Positions 55,015 through 64,000 of a DNA stretch of 64,000 bases are shown piece by piece. The stretch is from Streptomyces violaceorubidus. Lineage in GTDB: Bacteria; Actinomycetota; Actinomycetes; Streptomycetales; Streptomycetaceae. The position numbers and the translations under genes are program-made. The stretch covers positions 16,009 through 80,008 of the forward strand of contig NZ_JODM01000031.1 of assembly GCF_000717995.1 (NCBI RefSeq), in the 5' to 3' direction. The notes below the pieces were generated by a model. That model did not search any database, was not told where the DNA came from, and was given only the letters and a program-made list of their open reading frames with translations. Positions within the stretch are counted from its first letter, which is position 1; each line of letters begins with the position of its first letter.

Positions 55015-56724
55015 ATGTCCGGACCTCGTCCCGTCCGAGCGCCACGCGGTACCGAGCCGAGCGCCCTGGGCTGGCAGCAGGAGGCCGCCCTGCGGATGCT
55101 GCAGAACAACCTCGACCCGGAGGTCGCCGAGCATCCCGACAAGCTCGTCGTCTACGGCGGTACGGGGAAGGCGGCCCGCGACTGGCGCTCCTTCGACGCG
55201 ATGGTGCGGACCCTGCGCACTCTCAAGCAGGACGAGACGATGCTCGTCCAGTCCGGCCGCCCGGTCGGTGTCATGCAGACCCACGAGTGGGCCCCGCGCG
55301 TGCTCATCGCCAACTCCAACCTCGTCGGCGACTGGGCCAACTGGGAGGAGTTCCGCCGCCTGGAGGCCCTCGGCCTGACCATGTACGGGCAGATGACGGC
55401 CGGCTCCTGGATCTACATCGGCACCCAGGGCATCCTCCAGGGCACCTACGAGACCTTCGCCGCCGTCGCCGCCAAGAAGTCCGGCGGCACGCTGGCCGGA
55501 ACCATCACCCTCACCGCGGGGCTCGGCGGCATGGGCGGCGCCCAACCCCTCGCGGTCACCATGAACGACGGCGTCGTGATCTGCGTCGACTGCGACCCGC
55601 GCGCCATCGACCGCCGTATCGAGCACCGCTACCTCGACGTCAAGGCCGACTCCCTCGACCACGCCCTCCAGTTGGCCACCGAGGCCCGGGACCGGCGCGA
55701 GCCGCTGTCCATCGGCGTCCTCGGCAACGCCGCCGAGCTGGTCCCGCAGCTCCTGGCCATGGGCGCCCCGATCGACATCGTCACCGACCAGACCTCGGCC
55801 CACGACCCGCTGGCCTACCTGCCCACCGGCATCGCCTTCGAGGACATGGCCGACGCCGCCGCCAAGGACCCGGCCGGCTTCACCACCCGGGCCCGCGAGT
55901 CCATGGCCCGGCATGTCGAGGCCATGGTCGGCTTCCAGGACGCCGGTGCCGAGGTCTTCGACTACGGCAACTCCATCCGCGGCGAGGCCCAGCTCGCCGG
56001 ATACGACCGGGCCTTCGCCTTCCCCGGCTTCGTCCCCGCCTACATCCGCCCCCTGTTCTGCGAGGGCAAGGGCCCCTTCCGCTGGGCCGCCCTGTCCGGC
56101 GACCCCGCCGACATCGCCAAGACCGACCAGGCGATCCTCGACCTGTTTCCCGAGAACGAGTCCCTGGCCCGCTGGATCAAGATGGCGGGGGAGCGGGTCC
56201 ACTTCCAGGGCCTGCCCGCCCGCATCTGCTGGCTCGGCTACGGCGAGCGCGACAAGGCCGGTGAGCGGTTCAACGACATGGTCGCGAGCGGCGAGCTGGC
56301 CGCCCCGATCGTCATCGGCCGCGACCACCTCGACTGCGGCTCCGTCGCCTCCCCGTACCGCGAGACCGAGGCCATGCTGGACGGCTCCGACGCCATCGCC
56401 GACTGGCCGCTGCTCAACGCCATGGTCAACGTGGCCTCCGGCGCCTCCTGGGTCTCCCTCCACCACGGCGGCGGCGTCGGCATGGGCCGCTCCCTCCACG
56501 CCGGGCAGGTCACCGTCGCCGACGGCACCCCGCTCGCCGGGGAGAAGATCCGCCGGGTGCTCACCAACGACCCCGGAATGGGCGTCATCCGGCACGTCGA
56601 CGCCGGGTACGACATCGCCGAGTCGGTCGCCGGGGAGCGGGGCGTGCGGGTGCCGATGCGCGAAGGCCGCGAGGGCGGAGAGGCGCACGGGAGCGGTGCG
56701 ACGCCCGCGGGTGACGGCGCGTGA
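55015..56724 (+). CDS. hutU: Urocanate hydratase
   Basis: 569 residues. It converts urocanate to imidazolonepropionate, the second step of histidine degradation, using tightly bound NAD+ as electrophile. Motifs: [13 protein letters not shown] (about 44), [13 protein letters not shown] (about 101), [18 protein letters not shown] (about 166), [16 protein letters not shown] NAD site ([13 protein letters not shown], about 239) and the family signature [15 protein letters not shown] near 440. The ATG at 55015 has AGGAGG about 8 bases upstream. Its TGA overlaps the next GTG (56721-56724). Histidase (hutH) is not in the window. Confidence 0.96.
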   Translation: MSGPRPVRAPRGTEPSALGWQQEAALRMLQNNLDPEVAEHPDKLVVYGGTGKAARDWRSFDAMVRTLRTLKQDETMLVQSGRPVGVMQTHEWAPRVLIANSNLVGDWANWEEFRRLEALGLTMYGQMTAGSWIYIGTQGILQGTYETFAAVAAKKSGGTLAGTITLTAGLGGMGGAQPLAVTMNDGVVICVDCDPRAIDRRIEHRYLDVKADSLDHALQLATEARDRREPLSIGVLGNAAELVPQLLAMGAPIDIVTDQTSAHDPLAYLPTGIAFEDMADAAAKDPAGFTTRARESMARHVEAMVGFQDAGAEVFDYGNSIRGEAQLAGYDRAFAFPGFVPAYIRPLFCEGKGPFRWAALSGDPADIAKTDQAILDLFPENESLARWIKMAGERVHFQGLPARICWLGYGERDKAGERFNDMVASGELAAPIVIGRDHLDCGSVASPYRETEAMLDGSDAIADWPLLNAMVNVASGASWVSLHHGGGVGMGRSLHAGQVTVADGTPLAGEKIRRVLTNDPGMGVIRHVDAGYDIAESVAGERGVRVPMREGREGGEAHGSGATPAGDGA

Positions 56725-57938
56725 GCTTCCACAGCATGTGGGCGGAGCTGCTGCCGGTCGGCCGCAGCTCCGCCTCCGGCGGCTACCGTCGCTACGCCTG
56801 GAGCGGTGCCGACGCCGACTGCCGGACCTGGTTCCAGGAGCAGGCCGGGGCCCGCGGACTGGCCCACGAGGTCGACCGCAACGGCAACCAGTGGGCCTGG
56901 CTCGGCGACCCGGCCGCCGGGAACGCCGTGGTCACCGGGTCCCACCTGGACTCCGTGCCCGACGGGGGCGCCTTCGACGGCCCCCTCGGCGTCGTCTCCG
57001 CCTTCGCCGCCCTGGACGAACTGCGCGGGCGGGGAGCGCGGTTCACCAGGCCGCTGGGCATCGTCAACTTCGGCGACGAGGAGGGCGCCCGCTTCGGCCT
57101 CGCCTGCGTCGGCTCCCGGCTCACCGCCGGCGCGCTCACCGTCGAGCAGGCCCACCGCCTCACCGACGGCGACGGCATCACCCTGCCGCGGGCCATGGAG
57201 TTGGCCGGGTACGACCCGGACACCCTCGGCGCCGATCCCGAACGGCTCGCCCGCATCGGCGCCTTCGTCGAACTCCACGTCGAACAGGGCCGCGCCCTCG
57301 ACCTCTCCGGCGACCGCATCGGCATCGCCTCCGCCATCTGGCCGCACGGACGCTGGCGGTTCGACTTCCGCGGCGAGGCCAACCACGCCGGCACCACCCG
57401 CCTCGCCGACCGCCACGACCCGATGCTCTCCTACGCCGAGACCGTCCTCGCCGCCCGCCGCGAGGCCGAACTCGCCGGTGCCGTCGCCACCTTCGGCAAG
57501 ATCGGCGTCGAACCCAACGGCGTCAACGCCATCCCCTCCCTGGTGCGCGGCTGGCTCGACTCCCGCGCCGCCGACCAGGCGAGCCTGGACACCGTGGTCA
57601 CCGGCATCGAGCAGGCCGCCCGCGCGTACGCCGCCGCCCACGGCGTGGACCTCGACATCGTCCGGGAGTCCTTCACGCCCGTCGTCGAGTTCGACCACGC
57701 CCTGCGCGACGAACTCGCCCGCATCCTGGGCACCCGTACGGAGCTGAAGGTCCCCGTCCTCGGCACCGGTGCCGGACACGACGCCGGAATCCTCTCCGAC
57801 CGCATCCCGACCGCCATGCTGTTCGTACGCAACCCCACCGGCGTCTCCCACTCCCCGGCCGAGTACGCCGCCGAGGACGACTGCCTGGCCGGGGTGAACG
57901 CACTCGCCGACGTACTGGAAGGGCTGGCCTGCACGTGA
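56721..57938 (+). CDS. M20-family amidohydrolase (allantoate/carbamoylase type); probable N-formylglutamate deformylase
   Basis: 405 residues. Hydantoinase/carbamoylase family: metal ligands in [15 protein letters not shown] (about 74-88), [11 protein letters not shown] (about 117), VELHVEQG (about 183), substrate-Arg/dimer region [15 protein letters not shown] (about 220) and GTGAGHDAG (about 349). Such enzymes are usually labelled allantoate amidohydrolase or N-carbamoyl-amino-acid hydrolase. Here the gene is inserted between hutU and hutF with GTGA overlaps at both ends, and no HutG is present. The pathway's HutF product, N-formyl-L-glutamate, needs a deformylase, so that is the most likely role. 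Confidence 0.85.
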   Translation: MSFHSMWAELLPVGRSSASGGYRRYAWSGADADCRTWFQEQAGARGLAHEVDRNGNQWAWLGDPAAGNAVVTGSHLDSVPDGGAFDGPLGVVSAFAALDELRGRGARFTRPLGIVNFGDEEGARFGLACVGSRLTAGALTVEQAHRLTDGDGITLPRAMELAGYDPDTLGADPERLARIGAFVELHVEQGRALDLSGDRIGIASAIWPHGRWRFDFRGEANHAGTTRLADRHDPMLSYAETVLAARREAELAGAVATFGKIGVEPNGVNAIPSLVRGWLDSRAADQASLDTVVTGIEQAARAYAAAHGVDLDIVRESFTPVVEFDHALRDELARILGTRTELKVPVLGTGAGHDAGILSDRIPTAMLFVRNPTGVSHSPAEYAAEDDCLAGVNALADVLEGLACT

Positions 57939-59284
57939 CCGCCACCGAACGGACCCGCACGTACTGGCTGGAGCACGCCTGGCTCGGCACCCACGTCGAG
58001 CCGGACGTCGCCCTGGACGTGCGGGACGGCCGCGTCAGTGCCGTCCACCAGGGCGTCGCCACCCCGCCGCCCGGCGCCGAGATCCTGCGCGGACTCACCC
58101 TGCCGGGACTGGCCAACGCCCACTCGCACGCCTTTCACCGGGCCCTGCGCGGCACCGTCCAGGTCGGCTCCGGCACCTTCTGGACCTGGCGCGAGGTGAT
58201 GTACTCCTTCGCCGACCGGCTGACCCCGGACACCTACCACGCCCTCGCCCGCGCCGTGTACGCCGAGATGGCGCTGGCCGGCATCACCGCCGTCGGCGAG
58301 TTCCACTACGTCCACCACGCCCCCGGGGGCACCCCCTACGCCGACCCCAACGCGATGGGCGGGGCCCTGATCGAGGCCGCCGCCGAAGCCGGTGTCCGCA
58401 TCACCCTCCTCGACACCTGCTACCTGTCCTCCGGCTTCGGCGAACCCCCGAACACCCACCAGCTCCGCTTCTCCGACGGCACGGCACAGGCCTGGGCCGA
58501 ACGCTGTTCACTTCTCAAGGAACGGGATCACGCACGGATCGGAGCGGCGATCCACTCGGTACGGGCCGTGCCCGCGGACCAGCTGGCGACCGTGGCGCAG
58601 TGGGCCGGGGCACGGCGGGCCCCGCTGCATGTGCACCTGTCCGAGCAGACCGCCGAGAACGACGCCTGCCAACAGGCCCACGGCTGCACGCCCACCCGGC
58701 TCCTCGCCGACCACGGCGTGCTGGGCGCCCGCACCACCGGCGTCCACAACACCCACCTCACCGACGAGGACATCGCCCTGCTCGGCGAAAGCCGCACCGG
58801 CACCTGCATGTGCCCCACCACGGAACGGGACCTCGCCGACGGCATCGGCCCTGCGGCCGCGCTCCAGCGGGCGGGGTCGCCGCTCTCCCTCGGCTCCGAC
58901 AGCCACGCCGTCGTCGACCTGCTGGAAGAGGCGCGCGCCATGGAGCTGAACGAGCGCCTGCGCACCCGCGCCCGCGGTCACTGGACCGCCGCCGCGCTGC
59001 TGCGCGCCGCCACCGCCGACGGCCACGCCGCCCTCGGCTGGGACGACACCGGCCGCATCGAGGCCGGAGCCCGCGCCGACCTCACGACGCTCGCGCTGGA
59101 CTCCGTCAGGACAGCGGGGCCGCTGCCCAGGCTCGGCGCCGAGACGGCCGTATTCGCCGCGACGGCAGCGGACGTACGGCACACGGTCGTGGGTGGGCGG
59201 CACGTCGTACGCGACGGGGCGCACGCCCTCGTACCGGATGTGCCGCGGGCCCTGATGCGGGCCGTCGAAGCCCTGCGCACCTGA
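57935..59284 (+). CDS. hutF: Formimidoylglutamate deiminase
   Basis: 449 residues, amidohydrolase superfamily. It turns N-formimino-L-glutamate into N-formyl-L-glutamate and ammonia. Zinc ligands: [11 protein letters not shown] (about 61), [12 protein letters not shown] (about 231; Glu binds substrate) and [13 protein letters not shown] (about 320), with HNTHLTDED in between. Start and stop overlaps place it third in a tight operon, behind the M20 hydrolase; hutI starts 39 bases downstream. Its presence shows that the deiminase branch is used instead of formimidoylglutamase. Confidence 0.94.
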   Translation: MTATERTRTYWLEHAWLGTHVEPDVALDVRDGRVSAVHQGVATPPPGAEILRGLTLPGLANAHSHAFHRALRGTVQVGSGTFWTWREVMYSFADRLTPDTYHALARAVYAEMALAGITAVGEFHYVHHAPGGTPYADPNAMGGALIEAAAEAGVRITLLDTCYLSSGFGEPPNTHQLRFSDGTAQAWAERCSLLKERDHARIGAAIHSVRAVPADQLATVAQWAGARRAPLHVHLSEQTAENDACQQAHGCTPTRLLADHGVLGARTTGVHNTHLTDEDIALLGESRTGTCMCPTTERDLADGIGPAAALQRAGSPLSLGSDSHAVVDLLEEARAMELNERLRTRARGHWTAAALLRAATADGHAALGWDDTGRIEAGARADLTTLALDSVRTAGPLPRLGAETAVFAATAADVRHTVVGGRHVVRDGAHALVPDVPRALMRAVEALRT

Positions 59285-59322
59285 TCACCCGCACCCGCCC
59301 CCACGAGGACACCAGGGACCCC

Positions 59323-60498
59323 ATGAGCAGCAGCACCGTCATCACCAACATCGCCGCACTCGTCACCAACGACCCCTCCCTCGGCGACCACTCCCCGCTC
59401 GGTCTGGTCCGGGACGCGGCCGTCGTCATCGAGGGCGACCGCGTCGTGTGGACCGGTGAATCAAGCAAAGCACCCGCCACTGACAATCGGGTCGACGCCG
59501 ACGGCCGGGCGGTCCTCCCCGGCTTCGTGGACTCCCACTCCCACCTCCTCTTCGCGGGCGACCGCACCGAGGAGTTCAACGCCCGCATGTCCGGCCGCCC
59601 CTACAGCGCGGGCGGCATCCGCACCACCGTCGCCGCCACCCGCGCCGCGAGCGACGCGGAACTGGAGGCGGGCCTGACCCGTTACCTCGCCGAGGCCCTG
59701 CGGCAGGGCACCACCACCTTCGAGACCAAGTCCGGCTACGGCCTGACCACCGCCGACGAGTCCCGGGCCCTGCGCGTCGCCGCCCGCCACACCGACGAGG
59801 TCACCTTCCTCGGCGCCCACATCGTCGCCCCCGAACTCGCCGACGACCCCGCCGCCTACGTCGACCTGGTCACCAGCGAGATGCTCGACGCCTGCGCCCC
59901 GCACGCCCGCTGGATCGACGTGTTCTGCGAGAAGGGCGCCTTCGACGGCGACCAGGCCCGCGCGATCCTCACCGCGGGCAAGGCCAAGGGCCTGCACCCC
60001 CGCATCCACGCCAACCAGCTCTCCCACGGCCCCGGCGTGCAGCTCGCCGTCGAACTCGACGCCGCCAGCGCCGACCACTGCACCCACCTCACCGACGCCG
60101 ACGTGGACGCCCTCGCGGGCAGCCGTACGGTCGCGACCCTGCTGCCCGGCGCCGAGTTCTCCACACGGGCCCAGTGGCCGGACGCCCGGCGCCTGATCGA
60201 CGCCGGTGCCACGGTCGCCCTGTCCACCGACTGCAACCCCGGCTCGTCCTTCACGTCCTCCGTGCCCTTCTGCATCGCGCTCGCCGTACGGGACATGGGC
60301 ATGACGCCGGACGAGGCGGTCTGGTCGGCCACCGCGGGCGGCGCCGCGGCCCTGCGCCGCGACGACGTCGGGCGCCTCGCCCCCGGCGCGTACGCCGACC
60401 TGACGCTCCTGGACGCCCCGAGCCACGTGCACCTGGCGTACCGGCCCGGTGTGCCGCTGGTCGCGGGCGTGTGGCGGCGGGGCGTGCGTAGGGTGTGA
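59323..60498 (+). CDS. hutI: Imidazolonepropionase
   Basis: 391 residues, amidohydrolase superfamily; opens the imidazolone ring to N-formimino-L-glutamate. Motifs: [20 protein letters not shown] (about 65-85, metal and substrate ligands), [12 protein letters not shown] (about 128), [10 protein letters not shown] (about 229) and [11 protein letters not shown] (about 301). It closes the operon hutU-M20-hutF-hutI. AGGG precedes the ATG at 59323. After its stop there is a triple ACGAGCTGAGT-like repeat (60520-60553) and no clear terminator. Confidence 0.96.
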   Translation: MSSSTVITNIAALVTNDPSLGDHSPLGLVRDAAVVIEGDRVVWTGESSKAPATDNRVDADGRAVLPGFVDSHSHLLFAGDRTEEFNARMSGRPYSAGGIRTTVAATRAASDAELEAGLTRYLAEALRQGTTTFETKSGYGLTTADESRALRVAARHTDEVTFLGAHIVAPELADDPAAYVDLVTSEMLDACAPHARWIDVFCEKGAFDGDQARAILTAGKAKGLHPRIHANQLSHGPGVQLAVELDAASADHCTHLTDADVDALAGSRTVATLLPGAEFSTRAQWPDARRLIDAGATVALSTDCNPGSSFTSSVPFCIALAVRDMGMTPDEAVWSATAGGAAALRRDDVGRLAPGAYADLTLLDAPSHVHLAYRPGVPLVAGVWRRGVRRV

Positions 60499-60519
60499 GC
60501 GGCAGCATGTGGGCTGCGT

Positions 60520-60553
60520 ATGAGCTGAGTACGAGCTGAGTACGAGCTGCGTG
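60520..60553. repeat. Three tandem 11-bp units after hutI
   Basis: ATGAGCTGAGT, ACGAGCTGAGT, ACGAGCTGCGT in direct tandem in the 83-bp gap after hutI. Confidence 0.7.
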
Positions 60554-60581
60554 TGAGCCGGGGAGCGGGGGAACGGGGCGG

Positions 60582-60905
60582 ATGGCCAGGTACTGGTGGA
60601 CGCCGTTCCTGGTGAACGTGCTGCTCGGGATCCCGGGCGTCGTGCCGTTCTGGCTCGTGGGGTACCTGATGGTCAACTGGCCGCTGGCGGAGCTGGGCTG
60701 GACCGTGCGCGAGCCCACGGAGAACGACGGCATGGCGCTCTGGCTGGTGATCGTGGTCCCCGTGGTGGCGCTCTTCGCGATGATCTGGTGGCTGGTCAAC
60801 GCGCCGTTGCGACGCCGGACCACCCTCGCGCCGCGCACCTTCTGGCTGCTGTGCTCGCTGGCCCCGCTGCTGCCGACGGCGGCGCTGATCGCCAACTCCC
60901 CGTGA
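60582..60905 (+). CDS. Small membrane protein of unknown function
   Basis: 107 residues with three hydrophobic segments (VNVLLGIPGVVPFWLVGYLM, about 11-32; MALWLVIVVPVVALFAMIWW, about 51-70; TFWLLCSLAPLLPTAALI, about 86-103). No recognised domain. A GAACGGGG ribosome-like site precedes the ATG. It is convergent with the sigma-factor gene, 74 bp apart. Confidence 0.75.
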   Translation: MARYWWTPFLVNVLLGIPGVVPFWLVGYLMVNWPLAELGWTVREPTENDGMALWLVIVVPVVALFAMIWWLVNAPLRRRTTLAPRTFWLLCSLAPLLPTAALIANSP

Positions 60906-60979
60906 AACGGCCCGAAGGGGGGCGGCCCGGCCTCGGACCACCCCCCTGGAGGGCAAGCGTCGCACGGTGGTGCCGAGGA

Positions 60980-61894
60980 CTACTCCTCGACCGTGAGCCC
61001 CTTGCGCAGTCGTACGAGGGTGCGTGACAGCAGACGCGAGACGTGCATCTGGGAGATCCCCAGCTCCTCGCCGATCTCCGACTGGGTCATGCCCGCGACG
61101 AAACGAAGGGAGAGGATCTTCCGGTCCCGCGAGGGCAGTTCGGCGATCAGCGGCTTCAGCGACTCGACGTACTCGATGCCCTCGAGCCCGTGGTCCTCGT
61201 AGCCGATGCGGTCGGCGAGGGCGCCCTCCGCGTCGTCCTCCTCGGGCTGGGCGTCCAGCGAGGAGGCGGTGTAGGCGTTGGACGCCGCCATGCCCTCGAC
61301 GACCTCGTCCTTGGACAGGCCCAGGTGCTCGGCGAGTTCGGAGACCGTGGGGGCGCGGTCGAGGCGCTGGGCCAGTTCGTCGCCCGCCTTCGCCAGGTCG
61401 AGCCGCAGCTCCTGGAGGCGCCGCGGAACGCGCACGGACCACGAGGTGTCGCGGAAGAAACGCTTGATCTCGCCGATGATGGTCGGCATCGCGAACGTGG
61501 GGAACTCCACACCGCGCGACAGCTCGAAGCGGTCGATCGCCTTGATCAGGCCGATGGTGCCGACCTGGATGATGTCCTCCATCGGCTCGCTGCGCGAGCG
61601 GAAGCGGGAGGCGGCGAACTTGACCAGAGCGAGGTTCAGCTCGACGAGCGTGTTGCGTACGTACGCGTACTCATGGGTGCCTTCCTCCAGCGACTCCAGC
61701 CGCTCGAAGAGGGTCTTGGACAGGGCTCTGGCGTCCGCCGGAGCGACCTCGTCGTACGCGGGGATGTCCGGAAGCCCGGCGAGTGCGTCGTCGTGGCCGA
61801 CGACGGCGGCGTGGTGCTCGATGGGATCCAGATGTTCCGGAGGGAGTGTCGACGTCGCTTGGTGGGTACGCGATCCGTCGAGCCGGGGTGACAT
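60980..61894 (-). CDS. sigI: SigB/SigF-family stress sigma factor (SigI-like)
   Basis: 304 residues. Region 2 (about 85-150: NTLVELNLALVKFAASRFRS, DIIQVGTIGLIKAIDRFELS), region 3 (about 165-220) and region 4 with HTH (about 245-300: LSLRFVAGMTQSEIGEELGI, SQMHVSRLLSRTLVRLRKGL). It directs RNA polymerase to GNNT-N14-16-GGGTAY-type promoters. GGAGG lies six bases before the ATG at 61894; earlier in-frame ATGs at 61906 and 61918 lack such a site. The symbol follows synteny with S. coelicolor as I recall it. Its likely regulators are the STAS and ATP-binding proteins divergent from it. Confidence 0.88.
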   Translation of the reverse strand: MSPRLDGSRTHQATSTLPPEHLDPIEHHAAVVGHDDALAGLPDIPAYDEVAPADARALSKTLFERLESLEEGTHEYAYVRNTLVELNLALVKFAASRFRSRSEPMEDIIQVGTIGLIKAIDRFELSRGVEFPTFAMPTIIGEIKRFFRDTSWSVRVPRRLQELRLDLAKAGDELAQRLDRAPTVSELAEHLGLSKDEVVEGMAASNAYTASSLDAQPEEDDAEGALADRIGYEDHGLEGIEYVESLKPLIAELPSRDRKILSLRFVAGMTQSEIGEELGISQMHVSRLLSRTLVRLRKGLTVEE

Positions 61895-62050
61895 GATGTC
61901 CTCCATCGTTCTCGGCATACGGCTGCCGAAGCCAAATACGTGCACTGCGGTGTGCGGCGCCTCCAATGCCGGCCGTGTCGGTTTACGTGTCCTACTAGCC
62001 CTACCGGGTTTACCGAGCTGACCGCAAGTGTTTTCTGTGCGGGTATGTCC

Positions 62051-62074
62051 GTTTATGTGCGGTTGTTCGGGTGT
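62051..62074 (+). promoter_or_regulatory. Stress-sigma-type promoter before the STAS gene
   Basis: GTTT (62051-62054), 14 bases, GGGTGT (62069-62074) fits the GNNT-N14-16-GGGTAY pattern of SigB-family promoters with one mismatch, about 72 bases before the ATG. It suggests the module is under its own type of sigma factor. Confidence 0.4.
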
Positions 62075-62145
62075 CGGAGTGCGGTGGGAGGGCGTAGTGT
62101 TCGAGGGCGTCAGCAGCAGTCACGACCTCGGGAGAGAGAAACGGC

Positions 62146-62523
62146 ATGGACCGCGGGACGGTCGGCAGTGCCCAGTCGGGCCGGCTTCTGGTCGAGGTAC
62201 GGGAAGAGGGCTCCAGCGCCGTCGTGACCCCGGCGGGTGAGCTGGATCACCACACCGCCGATCTGTTGCGCGAGCCGCTGGACGAGTGCCTCGCCAAGGG
62301 GTTCAACCGGCTCGTCGTGGACTGCTCACGGCTGGAGTTCTGCGACTCCACGGGGCTCAACGTCCTGCTCGGAGCGAGACTGAAGGCGGAGGCCGCGGGG
62401 GGCGGAGTGCATTTGGTGGCCATGCAGCCGGTAGTGGCGCGGGTGTTCGAGATCACGGGGGCCGAAGCGGTCTTCACCCTTCATGACACGCTTGCGGCCG
62501 CGCTGGCCGACGCGTCCGACTGA
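62146..62523 (+). CDS. STAS-domain anti-sigma factor antagonist
   Basis: 125 residues, one STAS domain (about 15-120). The regulated serine is in FCDSTGLNVLL (Ser about residue 68); phosphorylation there by an anti-sigma kinase switches binding off, and dephosphorylation restores it. The VVTPAGELDHHTADLLREPL stretch is typical. It should sequester the ATP-binding protein encoded 227 bp downstream and so free the sigma factor encoded divergently. The ATG at 62146 has a GGAGAGAG region upstream. Confidence 0.93.
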   Translation: MDRGTVGSAQSGRLLVEVREEGSSAVVTPAGELDHHTADLLREPLDECLAKGFNRLVVDCSRLEFCDSTGLNVLLGARLKAEAAGGGVHLVAMQPVVARVFEITGAEAVFTLHDTLAAALADASD

Positions 62524-62652
62524 GCCGTCCTTGTCCGGCCGACGGAGGGACGCGTGCGCATCCCGGGGCGGGTGTTTTCGCCCCGCGGCGGGTTTCGTGC
62601 GCGATACAGGGGTGTTCGTGCGGTCGGCTCGGGCAGGAGAGACCCAGAACCG

Positions 62653-62717
62653 GCTGTGTACGACTTTGCTGTCCATGACTCGGCCGGTCCACGACTTGGT
62701 TGTCCACGACTTTGAAA
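62653..62717. repeat. Four degenerate ~16-bp units between the STAS and ATP-binding genes
   Basis: TGTACGACTTTGC, TGTCCATGACTCGGCC, GGTCCACGACTTGGT and TGTCCACGACTTTG in a row: degenerate copies of a GTCCACGACTT core, possibly binding sites. Confidence 0.6.
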
Positions 62718-62750
62718 TGTGAACTGGTGAATCGGTGAGGTGAAGCGCTG

Positions 62751-63320
62751 ATGAGCACCACCCGGCCCTATCCGCCGGGCGACCGCGGTCCGGAGCCCAG
62801 CGGCGCTTCCGGTGCGTCCGCGCCGGTGCCTTCTTCGGGGGTTTCCGAAACTTCCGGAGCGGCGACCGCGCCCGCGCCTGTGCCCGCCTCCGCTTCCGGG
62901 GAGGGCGGCGGACGGCAGGCCCGCAGGCTGACCTTCGAGGACGCGAGCGGAGTCGTGCCGATGGCCCGTGACTTCACCCGCGAGGCGCTGTACGCGTGGG
63001 GCTGGCTGCCGGCCGCCACCGCGGACCAGCGTGCCGCCGCCGAGGACGTTCTGCTCGTGGTCTCCGAGCTGGTAACCAACGCCTGTCTGCACGCCGAGGG
63101 GCCGGACGAGCTGCGGATCACCTGCGAGAAGAAGGTGATCCGGCTGGAGGTCTCCGACCGGGGTACGGGGCAGCCGACGCCGCGGACCCCGCACCGCGCC
63201 GGGCGTCCGGGCGGCCACGGGATGTTCATCGTCCAGCGCCTGTGCCTGGACTGGGGCGTCGTACGGACGCCGGGCGTCGCGGGCAAGCGGGTCTGGGCGG
63301 AGCTGGGGGCCCCGGCGTAG
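62751..63320 (+). CDS. ATP-binding anti-sigma-type regulator (RsbW-like HATPase_c)
   Basis: 189 residues. A disordered Ser/Ala/Pro-rich start (about 1-55) precedes a GHKL/HATPase domain: VSELVTNACLHAEGPDEL (N-box Asn about 109), VSDRGTGQPTP (about 134) and GGHGMFIVQRLCLDWG (about 153). It would bind the divergently encoded sigma factor and phosphorylate the STAS protein. The unusually long N-terminal tail distinguishes it from classic RsbW. AGGTG lies about ten bases before the ATG. Confidence 0.85.
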   Translation: MSTTRPYPPGDRGPEPSGASGASAPVPSSGVSETSGAATAPAPVPASASGEGGGRQARRLTFEDASGVVPMARDFTREALYAWGWLPAATADQRAAAEDVLLVVSELVTNACLHAEGPDELRITCEKKVIRLEVSDRGTGQPTPRTPHRAGRPGGHGMFIVQRLCLDWGVVRTPGVAGKRVWAELGAPA

Positions 63321-64000
63321 GCCTGCGGCGCTTGGACGGGGGGGTTGTTTTGCCCCCCACCCACCCGTCTCGGTCGGCCAGGAGGCCCCGCCATGGGGCT
63401 CCGCCCCAGACCCCGGCGGGGACTGCGTCCCCTGCGCTCCGCCGTGGGGCTTCGCCCCGGTCTTGGGTGGGGGCTGCGTTTCCTGTACCGCTCCCGGGCT
63501 TCGCTCCGGTTCGGGCGGGGCTGCGTCGCGTGCGCCCGTCCTGGAGCTTCCACCCCCCGGTCTGGGGCCGGGCTGGATACCGTGCATCCCTGTTTCGTTC
63601 CGGTTTCCGGCCGGGACTTCGTCGCGTGCAGCTCCTGCGGGCTTCGCCCGGTCTCGGAGGGGACTGCGTCACCTGCGCCCTGCTCCGCTCCGGTCTCCGG
63701 CGCGGACGTCGTCCCCCGCCCCGCTGTTCCGCCCGGGGCCCCACGGGTGCGCCGCCCCCGCACTCTTCGCTGCCCTCCGCCCCGAGCCCTCGGGCCCGGA
63801 GGTGACGGTCCCCCTGTGACCTTCCCTCGGCTCAAGCCGGCGAGGGCGTTGCTTCCTGCTGCCCGTGCCTGGGTGGGCCCAGGGCCGCACCCAGGGTTTC
63901 GCCCCGTTATCTTTTTCGCGGTCCTGCAAGAGGGCCGTTGGCCTCCGGGCCCGGCATGACTGTTGCCCCCTGTCGAACGGATGACCTGGGGGGTGGTGTC
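63321..64000. other. 680-bp spacer without gene
   Basis: A GGGGGG/CCCCCC hairpin (63338-63358) right after the stop may terminate transcription. Beyond it, multiple copies of GGGCTTCGCCCCGGTCT-like segments (for example near 63394, 63448, 63496 and 63648) form a decayed repeat family common in Streptomyces spacers. Open frames here are Pro/Arg-rich artefacts. The last ~60 bases, with CCTGTCGAACGGATGACCTG, may belong to the upstream region of the next gene. Confidence 0.6.

Noticed and set aside
63345..63959. Pro/Arg-rich open frames in the last 680 bases
   Set aside because: They arise from decayed GGGCTTCGCCCC intergenic repeats and show no consistent codon bias or domain.

Overview
The window is chromosomal DNA from a Streptomyces or very close relative. 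It has very high G+C, codon third positions almost always G or C, GTG/TTG starts, promoters with TAGGCT-like -10 boxes, and signature genes: the tRNA-Leu(UAA) gene bldA, a c-di-AMP riboswitch in front of rpfA, a SigB-type sigma locus and a hut operon. The gene order agrees with what I remember of the S. coelicolor core chromosome between pth and sigI. That is memory, not a search result.

Layout. 1-4.2 kb: housekeeping operon on the minus strand, glmU-prs-rplY-pth, preceded by tRNA-Gln(UUG) and the wreck of a mobile-type gene. 4.3-10.7 kb: an orphan sensor kinase, then a block of polymorphic toxin/immunity-type genes (SUKH-3, YwqJ-type deaminase, a WHH-nuclease/SUKH-1 fusion, and an 877-residue Imm35/deaminase/SUKH-4 protein). 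10.8-20.3 kb: a coiled-coil protein, a MacB-like ABC exporter (ATPase plus permease), mfd and a small antitoxin-like protein. 20.4-29.8 kb: an HNH-nuclease lipoprotein, a TetR remnant, an orphan DNA methylase fused to a specificity domain, a membrane protein coupled to a Ser/Thr kinase, a SurA-like lipoprotein, mazG and a cytochrome P450. 29.9-39.2 kb: two resuscitation-promoting factors (the second under the c-di-AMP riboswitch), eno, an FtsB/DivIC-like gene, a DUF501 gene, ppx, ndh behind a Rex-type operator, and a cyclopropane-fatty-acid-synthase-like gene.

39.3-53 kb: a second, paralogous ABC exporter on the minus strand, bldA, pobA, a Bax-inhibitor-1-like protein, small hypothetical genes, a thiolase, an SGNH hydrolase and cystathionine beta-synthase. 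52.8-60.5 kb: an RpiR regulator, a membrane protein, and the histidine-degradation operon hutU / M20 amidohydrolase / hutF / hutI, whose first three genes are joined by GTGA overlaps. 60.6-63.3 kb: a small membrane protein and a stress-sigma module (sigma factor on minus; STAS antagonist and ATP-binding anti-sigma-type protein on plus). The last 680 bases hold no gene that I can support.

Two points stand out. The toxin/immunity block combines toxin-like and immunity-like domains in single polypeptides that lack visible secretion signals; one carries a long collagen-like linker studded with a recurring short Thr motif. The hut operon has an M20 hydrolase exactly where the pathway needs an N-formylglutamate deformylase. 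Many intergenic spaces also hold short-period tandem repeats (9, 10, 11, 13, 15 and 18 bp).
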